Shown in pieces: positions 53,130-61,600 of a stretch of DNA of 64,000 bases. The position numbers and the translations under genes are program-made. Source of the stretch: Glandiceps talaboti (taxonomy: Eukaryota; Hemichordata; Enteropneusta; Spengelidae); contig NC_135571.1 in assembly GCF_964340395.1 (NCBI RefSeq), positions 3,967,953 through 4,031,952 on the forward strand, read 5' to 3'. The notes below the pieces were generated by a model. It made no database searches, was not told where the DNA came from, and saw nothing but the letters and a program-made list of their open reading frames with translations. Position 1 is the first letter of the stretch, and the number at the start of each line of letters is the position of its first letter.

Positions 53130-55900
53130 GTATACACCAAACAATTCAAATTCAAATTCAGTCTAAAAAGATGTACATGGTACAACGCTTCATAAATTAT
53201 CAAAGTCAGTACTCACAACATCTCCCCCATCGCATGCTTTCAGTGCAACCAGTGTATTTTCAACACCGGTAACATAACCACTGACAAAACATGTTTTGTC
53301 GACATCCACCGGAAAAACATCCCAACGTATTCCACCATTACCACAGTATTCCAAAAACGGTGCGTTGAAAAAGTCTGGTTGGACAAAAATATGCAAAAAA
53401 ATATTGATAACCACTTAGAGAAAGATTTCTTTTAGGCCTGCTAAAGATAATTTGGTTCCGATTACCCGACCCCATCTAGTTTTCACTGGCGACCCGAAAC
53501 TTTTTACGTATTCAAGAAAATTGTGAAGTCTCGCGAAAAATAGAGGATGTGAAAACTGACATCAACTTAAAAAGACAATATAAAACTGTTCTTCCAATCT
53601 GTAATGGCTGTACATCTGATGGGAAGAAACCAATAATATAATATTGTTTTGCTAGTCGAGTGAGTGAGTGAGTGAGTGAGTGAGTGAGAGTGAGTGAGTG
53701 AGTGAGTGAGTGAGTGAGTGAGTGAGTGAGTGAGTGAGTGAGTGTGTGGGTGAGTGAGTGAGTGAGTGAGTGAGTGAGTGAGTGAGTGAGTGAGTGAGTG
53801 AGTGAGTGAGTGAGTGAGTGAGTGAGTGAGTGAGTGAATGAATGTGTGTGGGGGGGAGGGGGGTGGACGGGCGGGTGGGCGAGGGATATATAAGGGAGGG
53901 AGGGAGCGAGTATATGTCCTTGTGTCTGTAATTGTGAGAAGAGAGAGATGGAAGTGAGAAATCAATGTGAGAATATCAATTGGACGTTATAACACACACG
54001 ACTCACAAATAATATGCATGGGTATGATAAACAGAAAAGAGAGGTATATGTACAAAATATATGAAGTCCATTGTGTGCTTTATAAGAATACAGCGACTTA
54101 CGACAGGACGTAAAATGATAACTCACCTCCACTGCGTTTTAAACGGAGATTATATGTATCCCCAAATGCTTCAATCGTCATATGTGTAGTTTCATCTTCA
54201 CTCAGTTCGTCGTCTCTTTTCCATCGTTCACTTTTCTTGGGATACACCAGATCGTACTTTGCATTTCCTTATTAAATATACATACATATAAGTTAATGTA
54301 GTGAGTATATTTATACACAGAATAACACAGAGATGTCATTTTATACCAACTCAGTTTTACCAGCATTTTATATCTACCAGATTAATAACTAATACTATTT
54401 AAAACAGTTGGGCATGTGATCAATATCATTATGTATTTCTGTACAACAAAATGGGAAATTATGTAACTTCCCAACTCCAACCCATTTCTGTTACCGGGAT
54501 TCTTAACCTTAACAAAACCACTAGCATGTTACACGACACAACACAACACGATACGAGGTAACACAACACAACACGACACGACATGACTTGACACAACACC
54601 ACACAACACAAGACAACACGACAGTAAACGGAGATTATGTGTCAACAACAACACGAATTAACACAACACAAGGCAACACGGCGTAACACAACACAACACA
54701 GCACGACGTAACACAATACAATATAACAACATATTTAAAATATGAATGAACACAACACAACACAACACAGCGTAACATAACACTATATAACACAACATAA
54801 TAAAATACGACGCAACGAAACACAACACAACACAACACAACACAACACTATATAACACAATACAACACTCAATTCTAATCAAATAAGTTTGACCACTCAC
54901 TGGTATTGAAGCCACTTGCAGATGCATACACATCAGTTATATGAGCCGGGAAAATCTGCAATGTTGAAAGTCAGTGTTCAGAGTAATACTAACATTTGAA
55001 AGTGTACTTTGAGTAACAGTAACAACAAAATAAAATCTAAAGGGGGGTACTCGAATTCATGGAACTATAATGAGTAATAACGTTATTTTTCATATAGCAC
55101 TTTCCCACTCTGTGCTCTAAGCGCTTTTATTAACCAGATATAAACCTATAACCGCACAACGGCCCTTAATGAATTCTCAACTCTCCAGAGAGCATACCTA
55201 TACAATCCATCACAATCTTTATTAGCTCACAGGATTACAAAATTCATATTGCAACTTATATCCTATCGGGTTCCATGTATATAGCGGGGTTGACCAGGGG
55301 CACAGTCGTGGTTCAGATCTTGTCCAGGGACTTTAGCTATTCAGGAACAAACTGCAACAGCGTGGTTCGAACCCGCAACATAAAAATTCCAAGCCGACAA
55401 CTCTAACCAATCGGCCATCATAACTCCATCATCCGATGTACATACGCGTAAAAGAAATGGACACAGATTTCAAGTCCATCACTCTAACCATTCAAGCATC
55501 ATAAGATGTGCGTACATATATGACGTGGGCATACAAAAACACGAACTGTATACACTAATACATATAAACATGGAAGTGATTGCCGCTTGTGAAAATTGAC
55601 ATCGGCCGTGGCTTTAAAAAGAAACGTAAAACGTAAAACTTTCACTTTGAATAAAACGTCCATAAGTTCATAAGCAAAAATTACATTATTCGGTACATTG
55701 CATTTGTTCATCACCGGACGTAAATCTATTTCACATGTAAATCATATTTGAAATCGCGAACATTTACATACAGTGTAAAACCCCTGAAATAGTGTGTGTT
55801 CACAAATATTGAAACACTTTTACATTACCGGGTGTTCTTCAGGCTTGAGGTGTACAATTCTAGGAATGATGGCTAAAACAGCCAAGACAAACAGCCCCAT
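39909..55900 (-). CDS. Secreted M12B/ADAMTS-like metalloprotease with C-type lectin and three pentraxin-like domains (19 coding exons, 1236 aa)
   Basis: Exons, minus strand: 55900-55829, 54955-54901, 54267-54127, 53374-53217, 52740-52563, 52220-52066, 51857-51771, 51470-51340, 50501-50382, 49329-49213, 48944-48767, 47577-47473, 46728-46668, 46137-45834, 45071-45004, 43908-43288, 42288-41725, 41127-40537, 39913-39909. All phases join and the summed frame is open. The start has an in-frame upstream stop (55922-55924), a good Kozak context (AATATGG) and a signal peptide (MGLFVLAVLAIIPRIVH). Domains: propeptide about 25-205, basic KRR at 206-208, metalloprotease about 224-403 with zinc site H361-E362, H365, H371 and Met-turn M385, cysteine-rich ADAMTS-like region 405-519, C-type lectin 520-643, pentraxin/LamG-like 644-850, 851-1038 and 1039-1236. 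No thrombospondin repeat is seen. One intron (after 52563) uses a GC donor. Likely an extracellular protease targeted by glycan- or ligand-binding modules. A split into two genes is possible, but no internal start, stop or poly(A) site supports it. Confidence 0.82.
40143..40359. repeat. (CAGA)n / (CATA)n compound array
   Basis: Alternating CAGA and CATA tetramer blocks in the last intron of the metalloprotease-lectin gene. Confidence 0.95.
40537..41127 (-). CDS. Pentraxin/LamG-like domain 3 (exon 18)
   Basis: One phase 1-1 exon, residues 1039-1235. FTACAWVYM pairs with WHHVCVTWSS; GGNLAIGQAQS and GEVAYFNLWSRVLTSDEI follow, and it ends SDVCG. The donor at 40536 (GTAAGT) reads into the last exon at 39913, whose first two bases complete a Gly codon before TAA. 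Confidence 0.85.
41725..42288 (-). CDS. Pentraxin/LamG-like domain 2 (exon 17)
   Basis: One phase 1-1 exon, residues 851-1038. FTACLWLRG pairs with WHHVCITWSS, giving the usual pentraxin Cys pair. GKGEFSVGRSR and GDVAFFNLWDNVLTSTEI follow, and it ends VDVCG. The calcium-binding acidic cluster of classical pentraxins is not evident. Confidence 0.85.
42359..42733. mobile_element. Hairpin MITE family H, copy 3
   Basis: Starts TTAAAGTGACCATATGGATG and ends AATCCTCAGCCATATAGCC. The arms are inverted copies meeting around TTATTGTATGTACAATAACA. It lies in intron 16. Confidence 0.8.
42800..43180. mobile_element. TIR MITE family T copy, one end degraded
   Basis: The right part is intact (GGTCGGGTAACCGGAACC then TTTTTTAGGCC). 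The left terminal repeat is replaced by unrelated sequence before GGTGGGTTAGGTAGATT. It lies in intron 16. Confidence 0.75.
43213..43262. repeat. (CACAGC)n short array
   Basis: CACCACCACAGCCACAGCCA and similar, just 3' of exon 16 in intron 16. Confidence 0.85.
43288..43908 (-). CDS. Pentraxin/LamG-like domain 1 (exon 16)
   Basis: One phase 1-1 exon, residues 644-850. Hallmarks are YWHHFAITWSSESGKW, a YRDG turn, GGLLTIGRGQS and FNMWSHVMGSEEIAAL, ending SDACG. The pentraxin core disulfide is missing on both sides: Gly replaces the first Cys (VTVGVW) and Ala the second (HHFAITW). Confidence 0.8.
44519..44945 (-). mobile_element. LINE 3' fragment (CR1/Jockey-type ORF end)
   Basis: Minus-strand frame ending at TAA 44711-44713: PEYGKWTFHYSGAVLWNNLP then LSIRSAPNSSIFKRHVKN. 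This matches the reverse-transcriptase ORF end pattern (F..SGA.LWN.LP..IR.A.....FK...K). A short 3' UTR ends in (AAAT)n at 44519-44549. It is 5'-truncated, non-functional and lies in intron 15. Confidence 0.75.
45004..46137 (-). CDS. C-type lectin domain exons 14-15
   Basis: Residues 520-643, bounded by phase 1 introns. The four conserved cysteines appear in order: EICKHRGASLAKI, EECLDLM, HDYNCSD and PFICQQ. The sugar-site loop reads YQPNN, intermediate between EPN (mannose-type) and QPD (galactose-type). The usual WND strand is replaced by FHDYNC. The calcium-dependent specificity is therefore uncertain. Its internal intron is phase 2, but the outer boundaries match the neighbouring modules. 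Confidence 0.85.
45442..45790. mobile_element. Hairpin MITE family H, copy 4
   Basis: Starts TTAAAGTGGCCATATGGATG and ends, reversed, TTAAAGTGTCAATAAGGATG. The inverted arms contain GGCTTTCTACTTGAAAAA and TTTTCAAGTAGGACACCA. It lies in intron 14. Confidence 0.8.
46668..48944 (-). CDS. ADAMTS-like cysteine-rich / disintegrin-like exons 11-13
   Basis: Residues 405-519. Landmarks are CVLDVPSEK, GERVNAGQLFPPDVHCRAVY (compare G..Y..D.QC...FG), DLCKLYCEMTDGSCVFWGK, ATEGTTCGIGSVCISKQC and CRCNSTAC. The EGT.C(G)..S.C....C block is the ADAM/ADAMTS cysteine-rich signature. This region usually positions substrates. The ADAMTS thrombospondin type 1 repeat (W..W..CS..C) that would normally follow is absent; the lectin comes next. 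Confidence 0.75.
46917..47040. repeat. (TTGA)n array
   Basis: ATTGATTG tetramers with ACTGACTG variants, in intron 12. Confidence 0.95.
47314..47418. repeat. CCA / CAA / CATCA / CAT triplet arrays
   Basis: Successive short triplet arrays in intron 12. Confidence 0.9.
47580..48766. other. Intron 11 of the metalloprotease-lectin gene
   Basis: No additional exon recognised. Contains a G-run near 47885 and T-rich and A/G-rich stretches at 48430-48530. Confidence 0.5.
49213..52220 (-). CDS. Metalloprotease catalytic exons 6-10
   Basis: Residues 202-404. The domain opens with LYIEMMVAVDKAALEELG, the M12B start pattern. The active site HEMGHSFGLHHD (361-372) fits HExxHxxGxxHD, with its first five residues and half of Ser366 in exon 9 and the rest in exon 10 (phase 2 junction). 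Met-turn EDGFMSGG (381-388) follows. All three zinc ligands and the catalytic Glu are present, so it should be active. MSGGWLKFTECNRQEF resembles the ADAMTS catalytic-domain end (M.....W..CS...). Confidence 0.85.
49971..50203. repeat. 56 bp tandem repeat, 4 copies
   Basis: Four copies of a 56 bp unit beginning ACAGCTTACAACATTCTATC and including AGTACACAGAGTTATGG. Intron 9 of the metalloprotease-lectin gene. Confidence 0.9.
50638..50967 (-). mobile_element. tRNA-derived SINE, copy 2
   Basis: Minus orientation. Head GAGTCATGATGGGCAAATGG, B-box GGTTCGAGCC (50903-50912) and tail AAAGCGCTTTGAGCATAGAG. Intron 8 of the metalloprotease-lectin gene. Confidence 0.85.
51521..51564. repeat. (GT)n microsatellite
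   Basis: Short GT run in intron 7. Confidence 0.95.
52251..52292. repeat. (AT)n microsatellite
   Basis: AT run 30 bp upstream (transcript sense) of the exon 6 acceptor. Confidence 0.95.
52563..54955 (-). CDS. Propeptide-encoding exons 2-5 of the metalloprotease-lectin gene
   Basis: Residues 25-201. Recognisable reprolysin (M12B) propeptide landmarks are YDLVYPKK near the start, HMTIEAFGDTYNLRLKRS (the AFG..F.L.L strand), then KTCFVSGYVTGVENTLVALK with ACDGG (the C.Y.G.V....S.VALS.CDG motif) and TGWLIGNYTLFLHPI. The exon 5 donor is CCTG|GCAAGT, a GC-AG intron with an otherwise strong consensus. The prodomain normally keeps such proteases latent until processing. Confidence 0.8.
53066..53129. 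repeat. (ATT)n microsatellite
   Basis: ATT triplets in intron 4. Confidence 0.95.
53430..53645. mobile_element. TIR MITE family T copy, truncated
   Basis: Starts TTTTAGGCCTGCTAAAGATA then TTTGGTTCCGATTACCCGAC and continues to CTGTACATCTGATGGGAAGA. The remaining part is missing where the GTGA array begins. Intron 3. Confidence 0.75.
53656..53840. repeat. (GTGA)n array
   Basis: About 185 bp of GAGT tetramers with rare interruptions, in intron 3. Confidence 0.95.
54529..54866. repeat. Degenerate AACAC pentanucleotide array
   Basis: ACACA/AACAC pentamers with ACGAC, TATAA and GTAAC variants, in intron 2. It is the reverse-strand counterpart of the TTGTG arrays at 5.2 and 20.7 kb. Confidence 0.9.
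55084..55428 (-). mobile_element. tRNA-derived SINE, copy 3
   Basis: Minus orientation. Head GAGTTATGATGGCCGATTGG, B-box GGGTTCGAACC (55364-55374) and tail AAGCGCTTAGAGCACAGAGT. Intron 1. A second degenerate tRNA-like piece follows at 55450-55500. Confidence 0.85.
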
Positions 55901-55929
55901 ATTCGTGTTCACTCTCGGTGTTCAACTGT

Positions 55930-56820
55930 GAAACTGAAACATTTACTTACAACCGTGGTATTTCATAGAGTATGACCGCGAGTCAAATATGAATATGAAT
56001 ATACACGGTTGAAAGAATTCAAAACCTGCCTAAAATAAAAATAAAAGGAACAACTGCAACAATACAAACACTTAAATCGATTGAAAGAGCGATTCAATAC
56101 AAACTTTAAACGACTTGATTTATAAAAGGAAGACAGACAGAACAGTGTTGTTTGAGGGTTAACACAAGAACCAGCAAAATGTTGGGATATTTACTAAAAT
56201 AGGAAAACAGCAACGTCATAAAATAAACCCTGAATCAGTCGATACCATTCAGCTATAAAAAACAAAAGATTGGGTTTACCAGATAGACTGGTAAAAGATA
56301 CCGTGACAGTAAATCAGACAAAATGATCGTATAAACCAGAGATGTGTAGAAAACCAACAAACTTTATTGACATAGATAAATGGAAAATAATGAAAAAATA
56401 TAACACTAGAAAATAAATCGAACAATATGAACATCTTTCTACAGTTTGCAGAGATAAACAAATATTCATCAATGTTGAAGCTAACAAAGGTTTTATGAAT
56501 CTAAGAGTCGATAGAAAAGTCCACAAAAATCATTTACACTGAAATAGAGAGAGGTAGTTGGAAATTGAAACAGCTTTTACGGCCGGTTGTTAAAATCCAC
56601 TGCATTGGTGAAAACAACAAAATATATGGTTTGGAAAGTTCAGACAAAGGTGCAACTATCACAACGAAGAACCCAACAAAAGATGTCCAATAAAAATTCA
56701 TTAAAGATATGGACAGATCTAGATGCAACCCGTATATTTGTCACATGGATTTATCATACAATACCGTGTATACAATATGGCGAACACCATCGGTATTTCG
56801 TGTAAACAAATTAAAGTTCA
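55930..56820. other. Intergenic; diverged duplicate of 59700-60240
   Basis: Segments such as TGTTGTTTGAGGGTTAACAC and the AAAGACGATATTGGTAGTGG phrase recur diverged in the same order near 59937 and 60256, so the zinc-finger downstream flank is part of an older duplication. No gene recognised. Confidence 0.5.
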
Positions 56821-56849
56821 TCCACAGTTGATGTCGATAATAAAGACGA

Positions 56850-57150
56850 TATTGGTAGTGGTGGTTGTGATGAAGTGTGTGGTTGTGGTAGTAGTGGTAT
56901 CAGTGGTATATATAGTGGTTGTGATGGTAGTTGTTTTGGTATGTGTATTAGTGGTGGTTGTGATAATGGTGGTAGTGATGGTGGTGGTGGTGGTGGTAGC
57001 AGTTGGGTTGATTTGGATGGTGGTGTTAGTGTGGTGATAGCATTGGCAGTGGGGTAGTGGTGGTATTAGTGGTACAGTGTCATTAGTACCTGTAATAGTG
57101 TTTTGTTTGTGTGGTGGTGGTGGTGGTGGTAATGATGGTGATGGTACTGT
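56850..57150. repeat. GGT/GTG-rich simple sequence
   Basis: Imperfect GTGGTG/GTAGTG triplet-like tract. A related tract lies at 60262-60390 in the same position relative to the third zinc-finger copy. Confidence 0.85.
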
Positions 57151-57967
57151 GGTGGTTTAGTTGTCTTAGTATGCGTAATATTAATAGTAGTAGTTTTGTA
57201 AAGGGTCTTTATTACATTGATTTAAAAGGTTGACAACTGACAGGTAGCAATTGACGTGAAGTGTTGACTATTGGAAGTATATTTTATATTTATATAAAAT
57301 CACACACATTGGAGAGATATCTGCAATGTCTGTAATAAAGTATATAACTTGCTTTGAAATTAAATTTGATGTTTAAATTGTGGTAATTGAATTTCAACTG
57401 GTATAAATCACAGTATGAGGTTTATGGTTGTTCACTGACTGAAGTACTTAAATCACCAGTCTAGTTGTCATGCAATATGTTAATGACCTGTCTTAGTTGT
57501 CATACAATATGTTAATGACCAGGTGTATTCGCGAAGTATTAATTAACATAGTCTGTTTTGTTCGCCAGGTGCTGGGAGTCACGTGGGGCTCATTCTAGTT
57601 TGTTTTTCCCAGTATTTCGACAAAGGAGTTTCATTTTCACTGAACGCTATAAGGAGATGTGTTGTTTCCGAGTAAAGTTCGATGTCGTCGAGCGCACCCA
57701 GACGTATAGTATGAGAGTATACAGACATCACCGTAAAAGCCTGGGGAAATACTTCAATGACAGTTCGGTATGACGAAGGACCCTTGTGTAGAAGGTTGTC
57801 CAAAGTAGCCACCAACACTTAACAATCTCATCGTCCCTGGCTCTGTACTGTTCGTGTGCACACTACCGGTAAGACTGAAAATAGCATACCGTTTTCCTTC
57901 TGTACTGCTGTGCAGTGTCCTGTGTTTGACCATTTCTTGTTTCGACTAGAAAAGGAAAGGATCGGAA
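57151..57967. other. No gene recognised
   Basis: Two overlapping open frames near 57560-57818 lack any recognisable domain. Confidence 0.35.
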
Positions 57968-58642
57968 CTATTTAATTTTTAGCGATTTTCCGTTCGTAAC
58001 AAATAATTCACCAGTATGAGTTCTCATATGGCTGACCATGTCTCCTTTCGTACGAAAGGGTTTTCCACAAACGTCACATTTATATGGCTTCTCACCAGTA
58101 TGGATTCTCATATGGCACACCATATTACCTTGGTCAGAGAATGTCTTTCCACATACATCGCATTTGTATGGCTTCTCACCAGTATGAATTCTCGCATGTT
58201 CGTTCACTTGTCCTTTCTGAGTGAAAGTCTTTCCACACACGTCACATTTGTATGGCTTCTCACCAGTGTGGATTCTTTCATGTCTGACCATGTTTAGTTT
58301 TACACTGAAAGTTTTTCCACAAACGTCACATTTGTATGGCTTCTCACCAGTATGGATTCTTCTATGTATAACCATGTTGTGTTTTAGATTTAACGTTTTT
58401 CCACAAACGTCACATTGATATGGCTTGTCACCAGTATGTATTCTCGCATGCCTGACCAAGGTCCACTTTCGTCCGAAAGTCTTTCCACATACATCACATC
58501 TGTATGGCTTTTCACCAGTATGAATTCTCATATGCGCAACCATTATTTCTTTCTTCATGAATATCTTTCCACACACCCCACATTTATACGATTTGTCACT
58601 GGAGTTAAAACTTATCAGCGAATGAATGTCCAGTCCTTCCAT
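57968..58642 (-). CDS. C2H2 zinc-finger protein, copy A (7 fingers, 224 aa)
   Basis: Single open frame with an ideal start context (ACCATGG). After a 19-residue leader come seven consecutive C2H2 fingers joined by TGEKPY or TGDKPY linkers, the arrangement of DNA-binding Krueppel-type proteins. Finger 3 has Leu instead of Phe (CGKTLNLKH), and several fingers have Met at helix position 4. Helix residues -1/2/3/6 by finger: K/E/I/A, R/W/T/R, L/H/N/I, V/L/N/R, Q/G/Q/E, D/G/N/C, T/G/D/S. No KRAB, BTB or other effector domain is present. It ends with a short unique tail (GELFVTNGKSLKIK). Probably a nuclear DNA-binding protein; target unknown. Confidence 0.85.
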   Translation of the reverse strand: MEGLDIHSLISFNSSDKSYKCGVCGKIFMKKEIMVAHMRIHTGEKPYRCDVCGKTFGRKWTLVRHARIHTGDKPYQCDVCGKTLNLKHNMVIHRRIHTGEKPYKCDVCGKTFSVKLNMVRHERIHTGEKPYKCDVCGKTFTQKGQVNEHARIHTGEKPYKCDVCGKTFSDQGNMVCHMRIHTGEKPYKCDVCGKPFRTKGDMVSHMRTHTGELFVTNGKSLKIK

Positions 58643-59556
58643 GGTTAATGTGGTATATAAATTCGTGCTCTATGTATTTTAACTGCAATAGATAATATTA
58701 AGTTATTACAAATACTGGTTAAACTTGTTATATATAACGATGTTGTCATCATTTTTTATACTCTACGTACGTAATGGAATGTCTGTGGTAACGTCACGTG
58801 TCTATTCACATTGTATGCACATATGGGACGTTTTTATTCATATGTGACATTTATTCGTATTGTATGCAAATAATTCTCGCATGTTCGTTCACTTGTCCTT
58901 TCTGAGTGAAAGTCTTTCCACACACGTCACATTTGTATGGCTTCTCACCAGTGTGGATTCTTTCATGTCTGACCATGTTTAGTTTTACACTGAAAGTTTT
59001 TCCACAAACGTCACATTTGTATGGCTTCTCACCAGTATGGATTCTTCTATGTATAACCATGTTGTGTTTTAGATTTAACGTTTTTCCACAAACGTCACAT
59101 TGATATGGCTTGTCACCAGTATGTATTCTCGCATGCCTGACCAAGGTCCACTTTCGTCCGAAAGTCTTTCCACATACATCACATCTGTATGGCTTTTCAC
59201 CAGTATGAATTCTCATATGCGCAACCATTATTTCTTTCTTCATGAATATCTTTCCACACACCCCACATTTATACGATTTGTCACTGGAGTTAAAACTTAT
59301 CAGCGAATGAATGTCCAGTCCTTCCATGGTTAATGTGGTATATAAATTCGTGCTCTATGTATTTTAACTGCAATAGATAATATTAAGTTATTACAAATAC
59401 TGGTTAAACTTGTTATATATAACGATGTTGTCATCATTTTTTATACTCTACGTACGTAATGGAATGTCTGTGGTAACGTCACGTGTCTATTCACATTGTA
59501 TGCACATATGGGACGTTTTTATTCATATGTGACATTTATTCGTATTGTATGCAAAT
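58187..59556. repeat. 685 bp direct tandem duplication
   Basis: 58187-58871 and 58872-59556 are direct repeats, identical as far as I can read them. The joint lies in AATT, which is also present at the far end (59557). The unit covers the 5' part of zinc-finger copy A plus its upstream region. Confidence 0.9.
58851..59327 (-). pseudogene. Truncated zinc-finger copy B (4 fingers and part of a fifth)
   Basis: Identical to copy A from Met1 to HARI in finger 5, then ICIQYE and a stop contributed by the duplicated upstream sequence. It keeps the leader, start context and its own copy of the promoter region, so it could be transcribed. It lacks fingers 6-7 and breaks finger 5 before the last His. 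It arose from the 685 bp tandem duplication. Called a pseudogene, though a four-finger product is possible. Confidence 0.7.
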
Positions 59557-60471
59557 AATTTTTCCCAATGTGAAGATCAATGGGAGGGAGATAGTTAAGA
59601 TTCACATTTACTTCGGTTTTAAGGCGTTCCTTAAATATCCTTAATATCCAACCTGCTAGTAATATTCAATCATTTTATATGAAAACAGGAGATATATTAG
59701 GAGAACAACCTGGATGAGTACAGAAGTCATTCAAGTCGGTAAATTGATGACGTTTTGGTCGCCTCCATCTAACGGTACGTAAAATGTTTCAGTTGTTATC
59801 GAGTGTTTTCCGTTCCAATTTCTTTGTATGAAGTATGAAGAGTCCTGGGAATTTGTTGTTCCATTCTATGTAAAGGTGATTATCACGATGTTCACGCCAA
59901 CTACCGGTCAACAGACACTTAAATAATGACAAAACAGCGTTGTTTGAAGGTTGATACAGGAGCCGGCAAAACATAGTTATTTACCAAAAGTAGGGAAAAG
60001 GCAACATCGCAAAGACGTCGGTGAGAGCGGAACGACACCCGTATCTTACCGTCTACAAACTATAAAGCTTGAAACAAAGACACGCTGGAAATGATAACAG
60101 AAAACAACGCATATCATAATGGTGAGAAGGACAAATAGGTCTACTGTAAATTCAATCACGGGATTTACCATACAATAAAATATCTACATTTGTCAATCTC
60201 GCGAACCACTGGTAATGTTTGGTTAGCAAATTACTTCCATGGTTAGTGTCGGTGATGAAGACGATATTGGTAGTGGTGACGGTGATGAAGGTGGTGGTGG
60301 TGGTGGTTTTGGTTTGTGAAATAGTGTTGGTTGTCATAATGATGGTTGATAGTGGTGGTGGTCGTAGTGGCGGTGTAAGTAGTGGGTGACGGATCTTTTC
60401 GTCCCAATTTCAACTCGTCCGATTCGCATTGCCCCATTTTCAACTCATCTTAATTTCACCTTACCATAAAC
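59557..60471. other. Intergenic with GGT tract
   Basis: Diverged relative of the flank at 56-57 kb, with a GGTGGT tract at 60262-60390. A short sequence near 60398-60425 (CCCAATTTCAACTCGTCCGA) recurs inverted at 62078-62100. Confidence 0.45.
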
Positions 60472-61233
60472 TCAAAACATTTGACTTTTAGACTGACTGG
60501 ATTGTTTGTTATATTTTGAAGTATGAGTTATCATATGGCTGACAATGTCTCCTTTCGTACGAAAGGGTTTTCCACAAACGTCACAATTATATGGCTTCTC
60601 ACCAGTATGAGTTCTCATATGGCTGACCATGTCTCCTTTCGTACGAAAGGGTTTTCCACAAACGTCACATTTATATGGCTTCTCACCAGTATGGATTCTC
60701 ATATGGCACACCATATTACCTTGGTCAGAGAATGTCTTTCCACATACATCGCATTTGTATGGCTTCTCACCAGTATGAATTCTCGCATGTTCGTTCACTT
60801 GTCCTTTCTGAGTGAAAGTCTTTCCACACACGTCACATTTGTATGGCTTCTCACCAGTGTGGATTCTTTCATGTCTGACCATGTTTAGTTTTACACTGAA
60901 AGTTTTTCCACAAACGTCACATTTGTATGGCTTCTCACCAGTATGGATTCTTCTATGTATAACCATGTTGTGTTTTAGATTTAACGTTTTTCCACAAACG
61001 TCACATTGATATGGCTTGTCACCAGTATGTATTCTCGCATGCCTGACCAAGGTCCACTTTCGTCCGAAAGTCTTTCCACATACATCACATCTGTATGGCT
61101 TTTCACCAGTATGAATTCTCATATGCGCAACCATTATTTCTTTCTTCATGAATATCTTTCCACACACCCCACATTTATACGATTTGTCACTGGAGTTAAA
61201 ACTTATCAGCGAATGAATGTCCAGTCCTTCCAT
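60472..61233 (-). CDS. C2H2 zinc-finger protein, copy C (8 fingers, 253 aa)
   Basis: Identical to copy A through finger 7 (offset 2591 bp), then an eighth finger (YNCDVCGKPFRTKGDIVSH) whose helix residues repeat those of finger 7, and a tail TSKYNKQSSQSKSQMF. Start context ACCATGG, single exon. The match with A includes third positions, so the copies are very recent or homogenised by gene conversion. Finger 8 probably arose by duplicating finger 7. Copy A may have lost it, since A and C diverge precisely at the linker after finger 7. Confidence 0.85.
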   Translation of the reverse strand: MEGLDIHSLISFNSSDKSYKCGVCGKIFMKKEIMVAHMRIHTGEKPYRCDVCGKTFGRKWTLVRHARIHTGDKPYQCDVCGKTLNLKHNMVIHRRIHTGEKPYKCDVCGKTFSVKLNMVRHERIHTGEKPYKCDVCGKTFTQKGQVNEHARIHTGEKPYKCDVCGKTFSDQGNMVCHMRIHTGEKPYKCDVCGKPFRTKGDMVSHMRTHTGEKPYNCDVCGKPFRTKGDIVSHMITHTSKYNKQSSQSKSQMF

Positions 61234-61396
61234 GGTTAATGTGGTATATAAATTCGTGCTCTATGTATTTTAACTGCAATAGATAATATTAAGTTATTAC
61301 AAATACTGGTTAAACTTGTTATATATAACGATGTTGTCATCATTTTTTATACTCTACGTACGTAATGGAATGTCTGTGGTAACGTCACGTGTCTAT

Positions 61397-61600
61397 TCAC
61401 ATTGTATGCACATATGGGACGTTTTTATTCATATGTGACATTTATTCGTATTGTATGCAAATATGTGACATGTCTATTCGTATTGTATGCAAATATGTGA
61501 CATGTCCATTCATATTGTATGCAAATTTGTGACATGTCTATTCATATTGTATGCAAATATGTGACACGTCTATTCATATTGTATGCAGATATGTGATGCG
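61397..61600. repeat. 32 bp repeat with octamer motifs, upstream of copy C
   Basis: About five units of 32 bp (TATTCGTATTGTATGCAAAT plus ATGTGACATGTC). Most contain ATGCAAAT, the classical POU-factor octamer. Copies A and B retain one octamer-bearing unit at the same distance from the ATG (near 58865 and 59550). Confidence 0.8.

Noticed and set aside
56887-57056. Gly- or Val-rich frames
   Set aside because: GGT/GTG simple-sequence translation.
58016-58648. Plus-strand frames opposite the zinc fingers
   Set aside because: Antisense shadows of the repeated finger codons; they recur identically in all copies.
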